A stretch of DNA of 64,000 bases, from positions 25,831,067-25,895,066 of the forward strand of contig NC_051451.1 in assembly GCF_001649575.2 (NCBI RefSeq), in the 5' to 3' direction. Below, piece after piece: positions 45,426-58,199 of the stretch. This DNA is from Kryptolebias marmoratus (taxonomy: Eukaryota; Chordata; Actinopteri; Cyprinodontiformes; Rivulidae). The translations under genes and the position numbers were made by a program. The stretch's first letter is position 1, and every line of letters begins with the position of its first letter. The notes under the pieces were generated by a model that did not search any database, was not told the DNA's origin, and worked only from the letters and a program-made list of their open reading frames with translations.

Positions 45426-47179
45426 AAAAGCAGGTTTGTAGACTCAGAATCCATCATTTTTTAAAGTACTCCATCAGTCAGTGAAATGTCTTTTAGTCCA
45501 AAAGAGACATGGCGGTACAGCTACCGTCCTAACTGCACTGCATAAACATTTCATTCTGTAAAAGCTGCAGTCCAAAAAAAAACAAAAAAACAAAAGAAAC
45601 ACAGAACCAAACCTCAACATGTCCATTAGGGGGCACTGTTGTACCAGCCTAAATCCTGGAGACTTGCAGAGGAGGGAAGTGGAAAAACCTTGTCTGCTGT
45701 GCAATCTGTATTTGTGTCCTCTTTGTAAGACAACGACGCTATATTCTTATCCAATCTAACCTCCACCTGGAGAAAGAGACGGCACTTTCCCTGCTGCGGC
45801 AAATTAAATCAGAATGCCATTATGGAAAAGCAGATAACCCTTCCACAATTCAATACCCCCATTGTCTGACCCAAACAGGAAATATGGTACATGTGGACTA
45901 CAGGATATATATATATATATATATAAAACTCAGAGAAGAATAATGGATTAGTCTGTCAGATCGATAACACGCGTGATCCTGAAAGATAGCTGCTCTGCTA
46001 ATAGACCTGACGAGCTTTTATGAATCATGGCTGAATAACTGCAGGAATGTCGATCCTGGTGGGAACAATGGATTCAGTCCTGAGACCATTAGCATGTGTA
46101 ATTAGTCGGAGGCTACATGTGTTGTCTATATTTTAAAATTAGAGCCCGGAGCGCACCGCATAATGTGCTGCATAATTCTCCTGCCCTCGCCCTGACTTCT
46201 TTATTGCGCCGCAGTTCTCGGACCCCTCTGCTCTCGCCCCACCTTCGACCCCCTTCGCCACCAGCCAAATCCACTCGCTCCTCAGGTATTTGAACATGGA
46301 TGGCGTCTCTCCCCTCTCCCCTGCCCGTCCTCCATTACAAATGATCTCTCAGCGCTAATGAGTACACGTCTAAAAATACCCTCGTTGTCCAGAGAGCCGG
46401 ATGTGTCATGGTGCGTATTGAGCATTACCAGATGTTAATGGATATGGAACATCAGAGCGGTGCAACGAATAAAAGGCGCAGCTACTCTGACTCCATTTGG
46501 GGGGAATATTTTTAATATTCAACGCACATCCGCAGCCACCTACAGAATTCCTTAGCCCCAGATTCAGTTTAAATGCCCCCGACGCCCCTCCCGGCTATAC
46601 CTTCTTAACATACTGCTGGTGTTCCCCGTCGCCACGGCAACAGCGCATGACCTTCTTTCGGGAGGTCGATCTCATGTCATGGCGCCGCTTGAAAGATTTC
46701 ACTCCGAGCCGGGTCTCCAAGCAGCCCTCGGATTCGACAGACAAGGGAAAACTTCCAACCAGACGCACGGCTGGCGATAAAGAAAACGGAAGGTGATGGA
46801 TGGAGCTGTCAGCGTCCTCGTCCAATTAACTGAAATAGTCCCCCTCGTTGTCCCGGGTCTCCGGTTCAAATGGGTTGATTCATGGAAAAATGAGTAGCCA
46901 TGCAGTGTTTTTGAATACCAATTTCCTCTTAAAGTGGATAAGCTTATCTTCACTGGCATTGTTGAACCAAGAGTGCCTAAAAATGACTGGATTAGTCATT
47001 ATGAAACATAATATTTTGTGCCCTCGAGGCTTTTACAAGCAGCTCAACAGAAGCAGGAGGCTGTTTTGAGATATATGACTAACATGTTTCATTTTCTTTG
47101 TTTGAAAACAAATAAACCACAAAATGAACGTTGTGATTTTAAGAAGAGGAAAATGCTAAACACGACTGCTAACGTAGTA
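45426..47179. other. transition to GC-richer, mainly unique sequence; no exon found
   Basis: From about 45.7 kb the sequence becomes less repetitive, with conserved-looking patches (for example 46,020-46,170 with gtgtaattagtc and gcataatgtgctgcataatt). No open frame shows family similarity. Confidence 0.45.
46628..46641. promoter_or_regulatory. RFX X-box-like palindrome
   Basis: GTCGCCACGGCAAC matches the X-box ideal GTTGCCATGGCAAC at 12 of 14 positions. Confidence 0.35.
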
Positions 47180-47430
47180 TTATGCTAGCATTTGTCTGGA
47201 GCCCGCTACTTTATTTTCAGTTTGATAAAAGAGTCGTCATAAATATCCCAAAATTGCTTTTTTGAGCTAACAGCTAGCTCATAACAGCCAAGACCCAAGA
47301 GGGTTAGGATAACTCCAATATGTGTTCAAAAGTGTTCGCTAAAGTGCTACAGCTAGTGAAACGTGCTACAACAAAGTGCTACAGTTAGCTAAATGTGCTA
47401 CAGGTAGCTAGCTGTGGTAGTGCTAGCTGT
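47180..47430. repeat. GCTA/TTAGC-rich minisatellite-like patch
   Basis: Repeated agtgctacagctag and tagctagctgtg words, related to the 39.3 kb array. Confidence 0.6.
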
Positions 47431-49990
47431 TTCTGCCATTATTTGCACTCAAAAGTAACCAAATAATCCTATGTAAATTAGAGTTTACTGCTAAATTGAT
47501 GATAATGTAAATGTTTATAAAAAGGATTTCTATAATAACCACTTAAAAGTATATAATATTGAATTTGTTTGAAGGTGTTAAATTGCACACTGGCCAGCTG
47601 TTAGCTTGGTAATCTGTCTTTTTCTTTAAAGTAAGGCAGCAAATGGTTAAATTTTCATACCCTTTCTTTTGAGCTATCGCTTTAAGAAAACAAAACACTG
47701 TCTCAACCGCACACAGTGCCAGAGAAAACCTTGTGATGAGCAAGAAGCTAATGAAAATCTGCTTTAGCAGGAGCAGGCCGGATGCCAGCAAATGATTCAT
47801 CTGGTTCCTTGTTTGGGTTTTTGTGGGAATTTAATATTCTTAAACAGAAGAAGTTGGGAAAGAAATTATTACATCATTCTTATGTAAGGACTCATATCTG
47901 AAATGAGATGTTGACAAGCTGCTGAATGGGGTTTTAAAGTGAACCAAGGGAGTATTTTTTTTATTTTTTAGGCCTTTATTTGTCTATGCATGCTAGTAAT
48001 GGGCGTTTTGTCTTATTTAAAGTCGTATCCCAGATTGTTCTTGTCAATAAGAGATCCGGAGCAGAATAACAAGACTGGGGTCACGTCTCCAGTGAACATG
48101 CTTTCATGTGAATCCGGTTTAGATGTTGATTTAAAAAAGTCCTCTGCAGCCGGTCGGAAACAACGCCGCTCTGCAAATCATTGCTTTGCACAACGGCAGC
48201 GCGGCCACGTGGACAGAAGCTCTCTGAGTGATTCCGCGGGGCCATCGAGTTCATGCAAGAGCCAGCCCAGCAAAAATGTTTGCAACACGAGAGTCAGCTG
48301 GAACAGGGACCCCACACCCTTTCCTCTCCCTGTGAGAAACCAAAGGGGGGACGTATCGCCTCCCACCCCGCCACCACCGCTACCTCCCCTCCTTCCTGAC
48401 CGCGGGTTAGGGACTAATTCAAACAACATGCTGGATGTTCAGCAGCCTCCTTTTCTCATTTGTTGTGCAGCTCTAGATGAAAAGGCGGCGAGCAGTAGGA
48501 GCAGACCTCTCTGGAGGGGTTTCATTAGATATCACAATCCAAGTTTACTTCAAGGCCAAGGACAAAGATGGCTCCTATTTGCACCTCATTTCATGGCCAA
48601 CAGAAAAGAAGATAATCGGCCCGAGCAGATCCCATGTTGTTCGCGCAGCCTTTGTAGCACGCAACGCGAACCGACCCAAAATGAGAGGCAGGGACTGCGA
48701 GAAGGAAAACAAAGACTTATCTGTTTCCCTCAGCCTCGGCGGCGTGAAATGAAAGTTCATTTTGCTCAGATTAGCGAGCTCAGGTTTGCAACATGTGATT
48801 ATCTCGCGCACTTCCAGAATCCGGGGCCGTCGGTTCTGTCTTACGCTGGCGTAACCTCCCCTCCCGTCCTTCACAGGCGGTAATCAGATACAGAGTACTG
48901 ATTATGGAGCGAACAACCCCGGAGGGGGAGGGGGGCGGTCCAGCTGCACAAGAGTACGTTTTCAGATGATGTCACCGCTCCCATGTGACAGGGCTCGGTT
49001 TCACTGTCAGATCAATTATTCACAGCGTTTAATTGGATCAGCTGAATCCAGATCGCTCCGGGGATCCATTTCCAGTAACAGCAGCTGCAAATAAAGCCCT
49101 GAGCCAGCACATGAGACACAAGGCTCCGGATCAATAAGCGCGCCCCGCAGCACACCTCGGCGGCTTCGAAAACAGACAAGCCAAACGCAACGCGAGCTTG
49201 CCACTGAGGGAGGAAATAATCTATAGGTTAAGGTGCACTTCCTTCTTTTAGATTAATCTGAGCCGAGTCAGAGCAGATGATCTCAGAGCCTTGGGCGAAG
49301 GCCAAAATGTGATGATGATGATGCAGCATTCATTAATCACACAGTTTGTGCAGTGGCGTTCTCAGCCTCTGAGTCATCAGATATCTCCCCGCGCCACTCC
49401 CTCCTCCAGCTCGTTGCAGGGCCTCTCGGTCAAAGGTGGCCTTTGTGCTGGATGGTGGTGGGGGGAGTGGGAAGTGGTGGGAGGAAGGGTGTCACGGCGG
49501 TGCTACTCCCCCCTTAGTATTTATGGACGAGGTCCTGTTCACAGATAGATATCAAAACAGACGAGAGCGATCCATTCATCTTCAGCTGCAACAGGAAGTC
49601 AAACGCCAAGGTCTTCAGCCGGCGTCTCACCGGCCTGTCGGAGCAGAAATAAAGCAAATTTTCTGTTGCGGTGTTTAGAAAGGACACCACCAATCGCACA
49701 GCGAGCCGTGCTTTCGTTTGGACGGCTTGCAGCCTTTTTGTACTCTTGACCGTGCACATTATTCTGTTGCCCACATCCATCCATGCTGAAATCTTTTTGG
49801 ATTTGGACCAGCTTTTTAAAAAAAAATGATTATCTGCATATTTTTTCCAGCCTAACTACTTCTGCGTACTTTGTGCTATTTTAGCAACCTTTAGGTTTTA
49901 TAGTTTTCGCAATATTTACCTTTATTTACAATTATTTTCCCAATATAAATACACTCAAATCTCATCTTTCCCTTTAAAAACATTGTTCCA
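47431..49990. other. GC-rich unique DNA with a long but unsupported open frame
   Basis: An uninterrupted 297-codon frame (47,990-48,883, plus) has a proline stretch (SPPTPPPPLPPLLPD) but no recognisable domain, no splice context, and a composition like random GC-rich DNA. I report it as sequence without a supported gene. Confidence 0.4.
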
Positions 49991-49994
49991 TTTT

Positions 49995-50190
49995 GATACT
50001 AGCTAGCCATTTGCTACCTTAGCTTTTAGCTACCCTTTTGCTACTTGTAGCCTTTCGCTAGCCTTTTACTACTTTCTGTTTATGGCTAGCCACATGCTAG
50101 TTTTAGCTTTTAGCTAACATTTAGCTTATTTTAGCTTAGCTTTTAGGTAATGTTTTGCTCCTATTAGCTTTTAGCTAGCTCTGATCATTT
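49995..50190. repeat. TTAGCTTTTAGCTA-type repeat patch
   Basis: Irregular ttagcttttagcta, gctagccttttact and relatives over about 200 bp. It is the reverse-complement style of the 58.2 kb array. Confidence 0.7.
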
Positions 50191-53049
50191 TCATTTCAAC
50201 ATGTTTAACAAATCTCAGCATTAAAACAACATTTTTATTTTTAAAAAGCCATTTTTCTTGTTATCCTTGCTTATATTTTTGGTTTTGAGCCTGGTTAGCT
50301 GTGGACATCCAGGGCTGTCAGAGGAGAGCTCCTGTGCCGGTGTGTCAAAATACTGCCGGTTTTCTGCCGGATGCTCACCGTGTCACTTTGCAGTTCATAC
50401 ACTCATCATGTGCTCCATTTCCAAAACACCCGAATCCGTCTTTTTACTTAATTGTCCGAAATGATCAGATTAGTCGCTGAAAGCTCGCGAGTAATCGAAC
50501 GAAAAAGGCTCAAAAGCCCTGAAAAGTGAAATGGAATTACTTTGAAAGCATTTTTTTTTTAAATTCCCTTCATGTTTGTGGTTTATAATGAAGACTTCAG
50601 GAACACTGGCAGTTAATGTGTGATGACATCATCAGCATTAGCATCAACACCAGCAGAATATTTTATTAAATGCACCGAGTCGTCGTGGTAACCGTGCCAC
50701 AATGACCTTGTGACTGGCGACCTGTCTTCTACCTGAGGACGCACGCCATTGGAGACTCTGCTAATCGGCTTTGTGGACCACTCAGCTGCAGCCCTAATAA
50801 GCCTATTGATCTGGATCTACATTGATCCGATGTTCGGGCAAATGGCGAGCGGAGATGGGTCTGGGTTTAGCCAGCTGACAGTCTGGGCTTTTCTTAAATG
50901 GAAATTAGTTTGTAATGTACTTCTAGAGAACAAAGCGCCTGGTTTTCTCTGAGGATTACTCAGCTTTGGTATTAGTGAGCTGCCGAACATGGGTTCGATT
51001 GACCACACAAACGCTTGAAGACACAAAGGGCGTCTTATGTTGAGATTTCTGCGAGCAAACGAGGAAATCCCAGCGATTCTCAGCTCCCAGCGTAGAGCTT
51101 TCACATCACCGAGGAAACAAAGGAGCCACAGTTTGTGCAGACATTTGAATACGATCAAACTGAGGTGAGCAGGGAAACTCCTGGAGAGTTTTCCCGGCCG
51201 TTTCTGCGTTCAAAGTTCAGATTAACCCGTCATAAAACATTCAAGCTCGGCGCTGTTTGCCCCACTCTGTTTCATGAATGTGGAACAAAGTGTTCTGGTC
51301 GTGGCAACGACACGAACTGAAGTTTCTCAACAGATATTCAGCTGTTGCTTAATGAAATCTTCTCATTGGAGGGGATATATCTTAGAACCACACAGAAACT
51401 TTCCGTCTCCCTCTCGGGTCTCTTCTAGCAGCAACATTCAGTCCAACAGGTTGTAAAATTGTGTGTTTTCACGTCAAAATTCAAAATAAACTCCCACAAG
51501 TGTAGTTTCCTAGTTTAAACCATTTTTATGCTGTAGATCTGGTTTTTCCAAAACAAAAAGAACTATTTCTCATATTGATGGTTAATCTGTCCTGAAATTA
51601 AACTACCATGTGTTTGTTTACCTACGAAAACAGCCGAAGTGACTCAAAATGGCTCAGCTTACCAATGTAGCCGAGACAGCCATTTTACTTGGGTTTTTTT
51701 GTCTGTTCTTTCACGTTTAGCTGCAGGTTTGCTCCTTCATCTCCACCTAAATGCTTGTTCCAATCTGCCATATTTGCGTACCGACAGCCTGAAGTCGTTC
51801 CACGTGGGTTTTTTGAAGGACTCGGCTTCGTTTACATTGAGTGCGTACCCACATTTCTGAGCTTCATTAAGTATAGCTAAAACACTACGTGTGTAAACTC
51901 AAACTGCACCGATTAGATTTTGTTGCTGATCTGGTCAAAGGTCAGATCCCTGATCGTGGACACCTGATTGGACACCTCATGGGTCAAGGGTGATGCCTAG
52001 TGATTTCAAGGTCGTGGGGTCAGAAGTTGGGATTAAATCTTCTGGTTTAGGTTTGACTCCATAGTTTGCCTTCAAAGCCGAGCGGAAAGTCCGTGGGAAT
52101 CACAGGAGGAATGAAAAGAAAACAGGTTTTATTTTAGACTCTGGTCAAACTCGGGTCACACGAGCCGAAGTCCTTTTTCAGCTCCTTTTGGCAGATTTTA
52201 TTGGCTGTTCAGAAGAATCCTCTGGAACATTTTTCCCACAGCGTTTATTATTACTGCTGCAGCAGCAGCGGTGCAGCGCGGCCGAAGGTCAGCTGGTGTA
52301 TCTGTCTGTTTAACGGATGCTCGGTTTGAACGACTTGGACTCATGACTAATGCCGAGCCGCCTGCGTTCGGCCCTCTTACATAAACATCATGCCCCGAAC
52401 CCCGACAAGTTCATTCTGCGGCAGCTTGCCAGATGCAGACGGGAAGGTTTGGCTCCTGTTGTTGCTGCTCGCGATCCGCAAAAAAACAAAATGACTCAGA
52501 GGTTGTTTGGTCAGGGAAATGAACGTTTCTGAGCCGAGCCACACCTTGTTTACTCGTGTCTGGGCTCTCCGAGGGCAGATTACTGCTTTACTGTAACTCA
52601 GCCGTCACTTACTTGCTTCTTGTGTTGACAGCACTCCCAAAGAAAAAGGAGAAAAGTGCAGTCAAGTCTTTCATAACAAACCCGAGCTGACAGAAGGAAA
52701 GGCCGGGGTACGGGAGCAGGCCGAGTCAGAGCTGACACTGGGTTAAATGCGTTGGAGCTGCAGAAGTGAATTAGGGCGAAAAGGGAGCTGGAGTGGAGCA
52801 GACAAGCCTCTGTCGCTCCGGGGGGATTACGAAACTAGTCTTTGCACCGAAACGTTTCCTCACTCCCATGTTTTCACGAAACGTTTCTATTTCTGGACTG
52901 TCCTGCTATCACCCGGGCCGGCCAAGCTCTCAAACGTCAAAACATGCCCGGCGCCCCGGACGTCACGCCGAGACTCATCACGCACGACGGATGCATTCAT
53001 CCGAACACGGAGCGCGCACGTGAGAGCGTACGCTTAGCTTTTCATTCAC
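50191..53049. other. GC-moderate unique DNA, no exon found
   Basis: No gene recognised. One partial copy of the kinase-intron repeat (caaggtcgtggggtcagaag) lies at 51,945-52,025, and a CAGCAG run at about 52,255. Confidence 0.4.
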
Positions 53050-53405
53050 TGACTCAGTGTGTGCTCGTCTGTTAGCGAAATATCTCACCAACCACCAACG
53101 GCTGGAGTCAACCCAACCTCAGCAAACACGAGGACGGCTCTGATTCCGTCAGTTTTACGGATATTGAGCTAAAATTTGGCGTGGTAGTAGCTGAGAGTCA
53201 CCCCAACACGTACTTCGAGCCCGTAAAGGTTCTGTAAGAACCTGAAACTAGGAAATGACTTTAAGGTCTCTTCAGCAAACACAAAAATGGCTGCAGAGGA
53301 GTCGGTTTTGCAGATATTGAGCCAAATTTTGCCGTGGTGGTAGCTGAGAGTCACCCCCAACAGATCACGCAGGATCTCAGGTTAAAATGGCGGCAGGTGG
53401 TACCC
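53050..53405 (+). repeat. dispersed repeat family A, copy 10
   Basis: gcgaaatatctcaccaacca, tgagctaaaatttggcgtgg and tagtagctgagagtcacccc, then a second tgagccaaattttgccgtgg block. GC-shifted compared with the other copies. Confidence 0.75.
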
Positions 53406-55534
53406 GTCCTTTCACTTGTCTGCGGACTCGACACGCAGTCACTTTCGTTTTTTTCTCCTCGCCTCCTCCCCTCTGTTTACACGAAAGCCTGTAATTGGAG
53501 TTGAGCAACCGCTTCGTTGCGTAATTCTTCTTTGTGCTCTCTCTGGGATCGATGTGGAAACTGTGCTGAATAAAATCTCACAGCAGCTAATTCCACCTCC
53601 ACCTCCACCCCCCCACCCCCCTCACCCGCAGAGTGCAGCTTACCCCACCGCTCCCTGCTCTCTTGGCCCCGTGGCAACAAATACTTCATGTTTCTCTGAC
53701 GCGGTGAGATCACCAGCCCTCCGCAAGTCTGTTTGCTGCAAATATTCTCGGCTCCCCCGGCCAAGTCTGCCCTGCCCCTGTCAGACGGCTAAAACGCTTG
53801 CATGTGTAATTTCTGGCCCGGAGGGTTGATGAAGGAGCGGTAACAGTTGGTGTGCATGTGTGCGTCGCCTGCTTGTGCCAACACGCTCCTCTGTTCCCTT
53901 TTTTTTTGTTTTGTTTTGTTTTTAGTGTACGAGCACGGTTCGCTTTGTGTTTCTGCTTCCTTGAGTGTTCTCTCCCCCCCCCCCCNNNNNNNNNNNNNNN
54001 NTGTCCCCCCCCCCCCCCCCGTTTCGCCTCTGAGCGAGGAGGAGGGGTCAGAGGTCACGGTGCATATTGTCCCAATATGGAAGCCGCTCTTCCAGCTCTC
54101 CGGCACAAAGGCTGGCCACACTGAGCTCTTTGTCGGGAGCCCGGTCGGGTCAACAGCGCTGCCTCCAAAACAAATCAACAAAGGGTTTTGTGTCCCAAAT
54201 AAAAGGAGCCAAACCGGCTGCTGTAAAAACATGTAAGAAAACAAAATACCACCATCCTTCCCTTTCTGTCTGCTTCAAAATAGCATCTGGCCAAGCCTCG
54301 GCTCTTTATTAGAGGACTGAGATGGAGTTGCTAGGAAGAGCGTGGGGGGCAGTGCACACAAAGATGGAAATGGATGGAGGAGGAGGTTATCTGCTGTAAA
54401 ATCCTGTTATGCAACCTCTTTTTCCAGGGCTGGCGTGTTACATCTGCTGGAAAAAAAACCCAGAGGAGAATAAAAAAAAAACAGCTTTGCAATTAGCGCT
54501 CTCTGTCTGTCCCGAGGGTTCTGGTCTCCCCCAATCACATCGCTCTGTCCCCCCTTCCCCCTGGCGTGCATGTTGCTAAGCAGACGATGTGACTCGGGAA
54601 CACGCGGCGTGGAGCGGACCCGCCGATGCCGAGGATCCGACTGCGCCGCGACCGACCCGGTCCTGCAAATTAAACCAAGCTGCCTGAGCCGAGCTCCTTG
54701 TTTCCTTCTGTTCGAGGGGTTACAGTAAGCTTGGGTGTGGTCTCCGCACACGGGTGCTTCCTCCGCGGTGAGGGGGATGTTTATGGGTCTGGCCCTGTTT
54801 CCTAACTTTCAAGATAAGGACCACCCAGCGAGGCCTCATCGCTCGAAACCCGTCTGCAGCTAACGATCTCCGGGGAGGCTCCGACATTCTTCTGCTGGAA
54901 CAGTGATGTAATTACTCAGCATTTATCAAAGTCCCCAGCAGCCCGACCGCTATGACAGCCATAAACATAGAAGGAAAGTGTTTCCTTGTGCTCCACGGCT
55001 TGTTAACATATCGTTTTATCCGCTGCGGTAACCCCGTTTTCACAAAATCCGACACGAGTCCCCTCTAGACATGCAGTCAAAAGGGGCCAAACATGTCGGG
55101 TCCGGACACCCCGGCTCAGGCGTCGCCTTTCACCGTCATTGTTCCTCTAATTGTTATCGTTCTTTTCAGAGGTTAATCCGAGCTGCAGCGAGGCGGGAGG
55201 GTAACCCGAACCTGAAAGGATTGCGCGTTGAGGTTGTCCATTTGGGTCAGACAGCACTGAAACGGAGCGGCAGACCGTGGTCCGGACCCAGGCCCAAATG
55301 AAGTCCTGTCTGACCTCCGGGGTCGATTGTTAAAGTTCAGAAGATTTAAATTATTACTTAAAAAATACAATAAATGTGACTCATGTTGGCAAAATGATTG
55401 AAAATATAGATTTTTGCTTTAAAATATCAAATTATTTACCTTTTAATTTAAAGTTTTCTAATCTTCTTCTTTTCTCATAAAGTTGTTTTTCTCACCCCGC
55501 TGCCGTAGAGCCTGGAAATCCCTTTGTATAATGT
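53406..55534. other. GC-rich unique DNA with homopolymer C tract and small gap
   Basis: A poly-C run on both sides of a 16-base N gap (53986-54001) suggests an unresolved C tract. Proline-rich frames here are by-products of CCACCT repeats. No gene recognised. Confidence 0.4.
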
Positions 55535-55539
55535 TTGTC

Positions 55540-55880
55540 CTCATTGTCAAGCTGGGGGATTCCCTGTTTTAATTATTCTAAATACACAACTGGATTTCCC
55601 AGATCCCCTAAGTTCCCTGCTATCTATGTTCTCCTTGTTCTCCAGTTAGAGTTAGGGTACCTATGTTCCCAGGTACCATTCAGTGTTCCCGGATCTTCTA
55701 TGTTCCCTGGTATCTATGTTCCTTGTGTTCTCCAGTACCTATGTTCCTAGGTACAATTCAATGTTCCCGGATCCCCTATGTTCAGTAGTACCTATGTTTT
55801 TCTGGTATCATCTAATGTCCTGGATCCTCTATGTTCCCTGGTATCCTTCTAATGTTCCTGGACCCCCTATGATCCAAAAT
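55540..55880 (+). repeat. CCTATGTTCCC minisatellite
   Basis: Irregular repetition of cctatgttccctggta, tcaatgttcccgga and tctatgttcctt about ten times. A reverse-sense trace (gggaacgtaggaacc) lies near 56,010. Confidence 0.75.
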
Positions 55881-57952
55881 ACCTAGAAAACCATGATTTC
55901 CAGGAAATGCAGCTTTCTTACTGTAATTCGGTAAATATATGTTTTTCATTCATATTAAAAGACATTTGAAGAGGAGCATTCAAATGTACTGACTTTCATT
56001 ACTGAACCCAGGGAACGTAGGAACCAGGTATGGACTCACCCTTGGAGATGTATCGGCCTGAAAAAGCAACATAGTGAGTGTAGAAAACCAGCACTGCTGT
56101 CACTAAAACAGAATTTAAATATAGCTTTTCTGGACCTTTTTCTGGAGGAGATTTTTGGTGAATTTTAATTGTGGATCACAGTTTTAGGAGATGGAAGAAA
56201 CCCAATCTGCTGGTTGAATAAAAAGAGAGAGGGAGCATCAGCTTTCCTCCATTGTTCCACACCAGCTAATGGTCTCCATCCCCCGGTGTGAATGGAAGGG
56301 TATTTGTGCGAATGTGATGCATTATTTAAGAGTAAATACAGAGGAGACAGGAAGGCCCAGTGGTGGTGGGGTAGTATTGATTGTGACAGGCCAGAGGAGA
56401 CATGCACACCTTCCCTAAGTGTCTGGGGCTTCTCACAATGCCCCCACAAATCAACTTTTATTGCTCCGGCTTTAGAGTCTCCACAGTCAGCAGCCCACCG
56501 GCCGAAGCAGCTTAGCAGAGATGGCCCGCGGCGGTCCCCGGGCGAGCCTTAACGCCGTCAATCGATCATTCATCACGGGAAACAGAAACGGGGAGCAAAA
56601 AGACGAGACGCGCCACACGGCTCCTGTCGGGTTTCGTTTGGGAACAGTTCATGGCCTGTTCTGTGCTGCAGAAACTGAACCGTTTGAAGAAGGAAAAAGT
56701 AGCAAGGAAAACTTTCTGAAAGAGGTCGAAAGAAATACGTCCCCCTCCCTTCAGCCCTCCTGCGCATTCCTCTCCCCTCAGCAGATCTGGCGTGCCCCAC
56801 AGGAGGCGGCGGCGGCAGCAGCACAGTAATCTTTTCAAAAGGGCGGATTTGAGCGGCCGCCAGGGCAGCTGGCCAACTATTTCTCATTTGGAGCTGGCCT
56901 GGAGATGACCCTCCTGTTGGAGCCCTGCTCTCAGGAGGGGGGGAAAAAAAAAAACAACTAAAAAATACAAAACAAAACTGCTCGCACTGAGTAAGGGAGC
57001 GCCTTGGCAACGGTGGAGAGCCAGGAACAGACCGGAGAAAGGAAAACAGGGAAACCGCAGGCCTGCGCTCGGGAACATCTGCACCGCCTTCCTGTGCAGA
57101 GCAAAAAAATTAAATCTAATACTGTCTGCATGAGCCCAAGGGGCTTAGCAAAAACATGGGAGGGCTGTGTTTCATTCTGTCTGCATGTCTTTGTCCGTTT
57201 CCCCCTCAGACACACACCCATCCTGTCCTCAGAACCTCTCGCACCTTTCAATGGAAGCCCACCCCCCGGCTCTGGAGGAGCTGCTCGCCGTTGTGCTTGT
57301 TCAGTGATGGATGGACAGGAAAACCAGCATTCCTGCATTCCTGCTTTTACAGTGGGGAAGGGCGGGGGGAAAGCATCCTTTGTGATCGCGATAAGCCCGA
57401 CAGCGACGGCGGCGACCCTCGTCCAAACCCGCAATTATCTGCATGTTTCTCGCAAAAGTAACCGAGAAACTCGACTTCCAGAGGAGGGGGGGGCGAACAA
57501 AGACTGGCACATGTGGATTAAAGCTCTCTGAGTCAGACCTGAGTCATCAAATTCCACATGTTGGGTTCAGATATTGTGTCTGTTTGTGATGTTTACAGCC
57601 ACAGCCGACTCCCGCTCGGCCAGAAAGACGCCCCTGTGGCCGGCTTTGAGACGGAGCAGGGATGACAACAAAGAAAGCCCTTATGTTTTCCCTCTGAATC
57701 CCTCTCTCCCTCGCACACACTCAAAATATATATATATTTCTTTTAAAAACACTCCAGTAAAAACTCATCACACATCTGCCAGACCCGCTGAGGCCTGCCT
57801 CCAATTATCCGCCCACCATGCTGGAATCCCAGGAAGGCTCTGTCCGGCGGAGCGTTTGATGTTGCCACGCAACATTTGACAGAGAACAGGGCGGCTTTGA
57901 AAACCAGAGAGTAAACTTTCCTGCCAAGTTTGACGTGAAGAAAGAAGGGATG
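55881..57952. other. CpG-rich unique DNA, no exon found
   Basis: Several long open frames on both strands overlap each other, as expected in GC-rich noncoding DNA. None has a recognisable domain. An imperfect X-box-like GTTGCCACGCAAC sits at 57861-57873. Confidence 0.4.
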
Positions 57953-57986
57953 AAGGAGGAGGAGGAGGAGGAGGAGGAGGAGGAGG
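57953..57986. repeat. (GGA)n microsatellite
   Basis: About eleven aggagg units ending in gggggg. Confidence 0.95.
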
Positions 57987-58199
57987 GGGGTAGACAAGGA
58001 AAATGCAGTTGGATGGAAACCAGCTGCTGATGGTGGGGAAACGTCGCTTTAAATGGCCTCAAATGTGGCAGAGAGGAGCCGAACACGAGCCGAGAAGCCT
58101 GTTTTAGCCTTCAGACGACAGTTTTATGGAGGAAAGGCTGAAAAACAACAGGGAAGAGAGTTTGAGCAGGAAAAAAAAGGAACACGCGTTTTCTGCTGA

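Noticed and set aside
57004..57531. 175-codon open frame
   Set aside because: Overlaps other long frames on the opposite strand, no domain, no codon or splice evidence; expected in GC-rich noncoding DNA.
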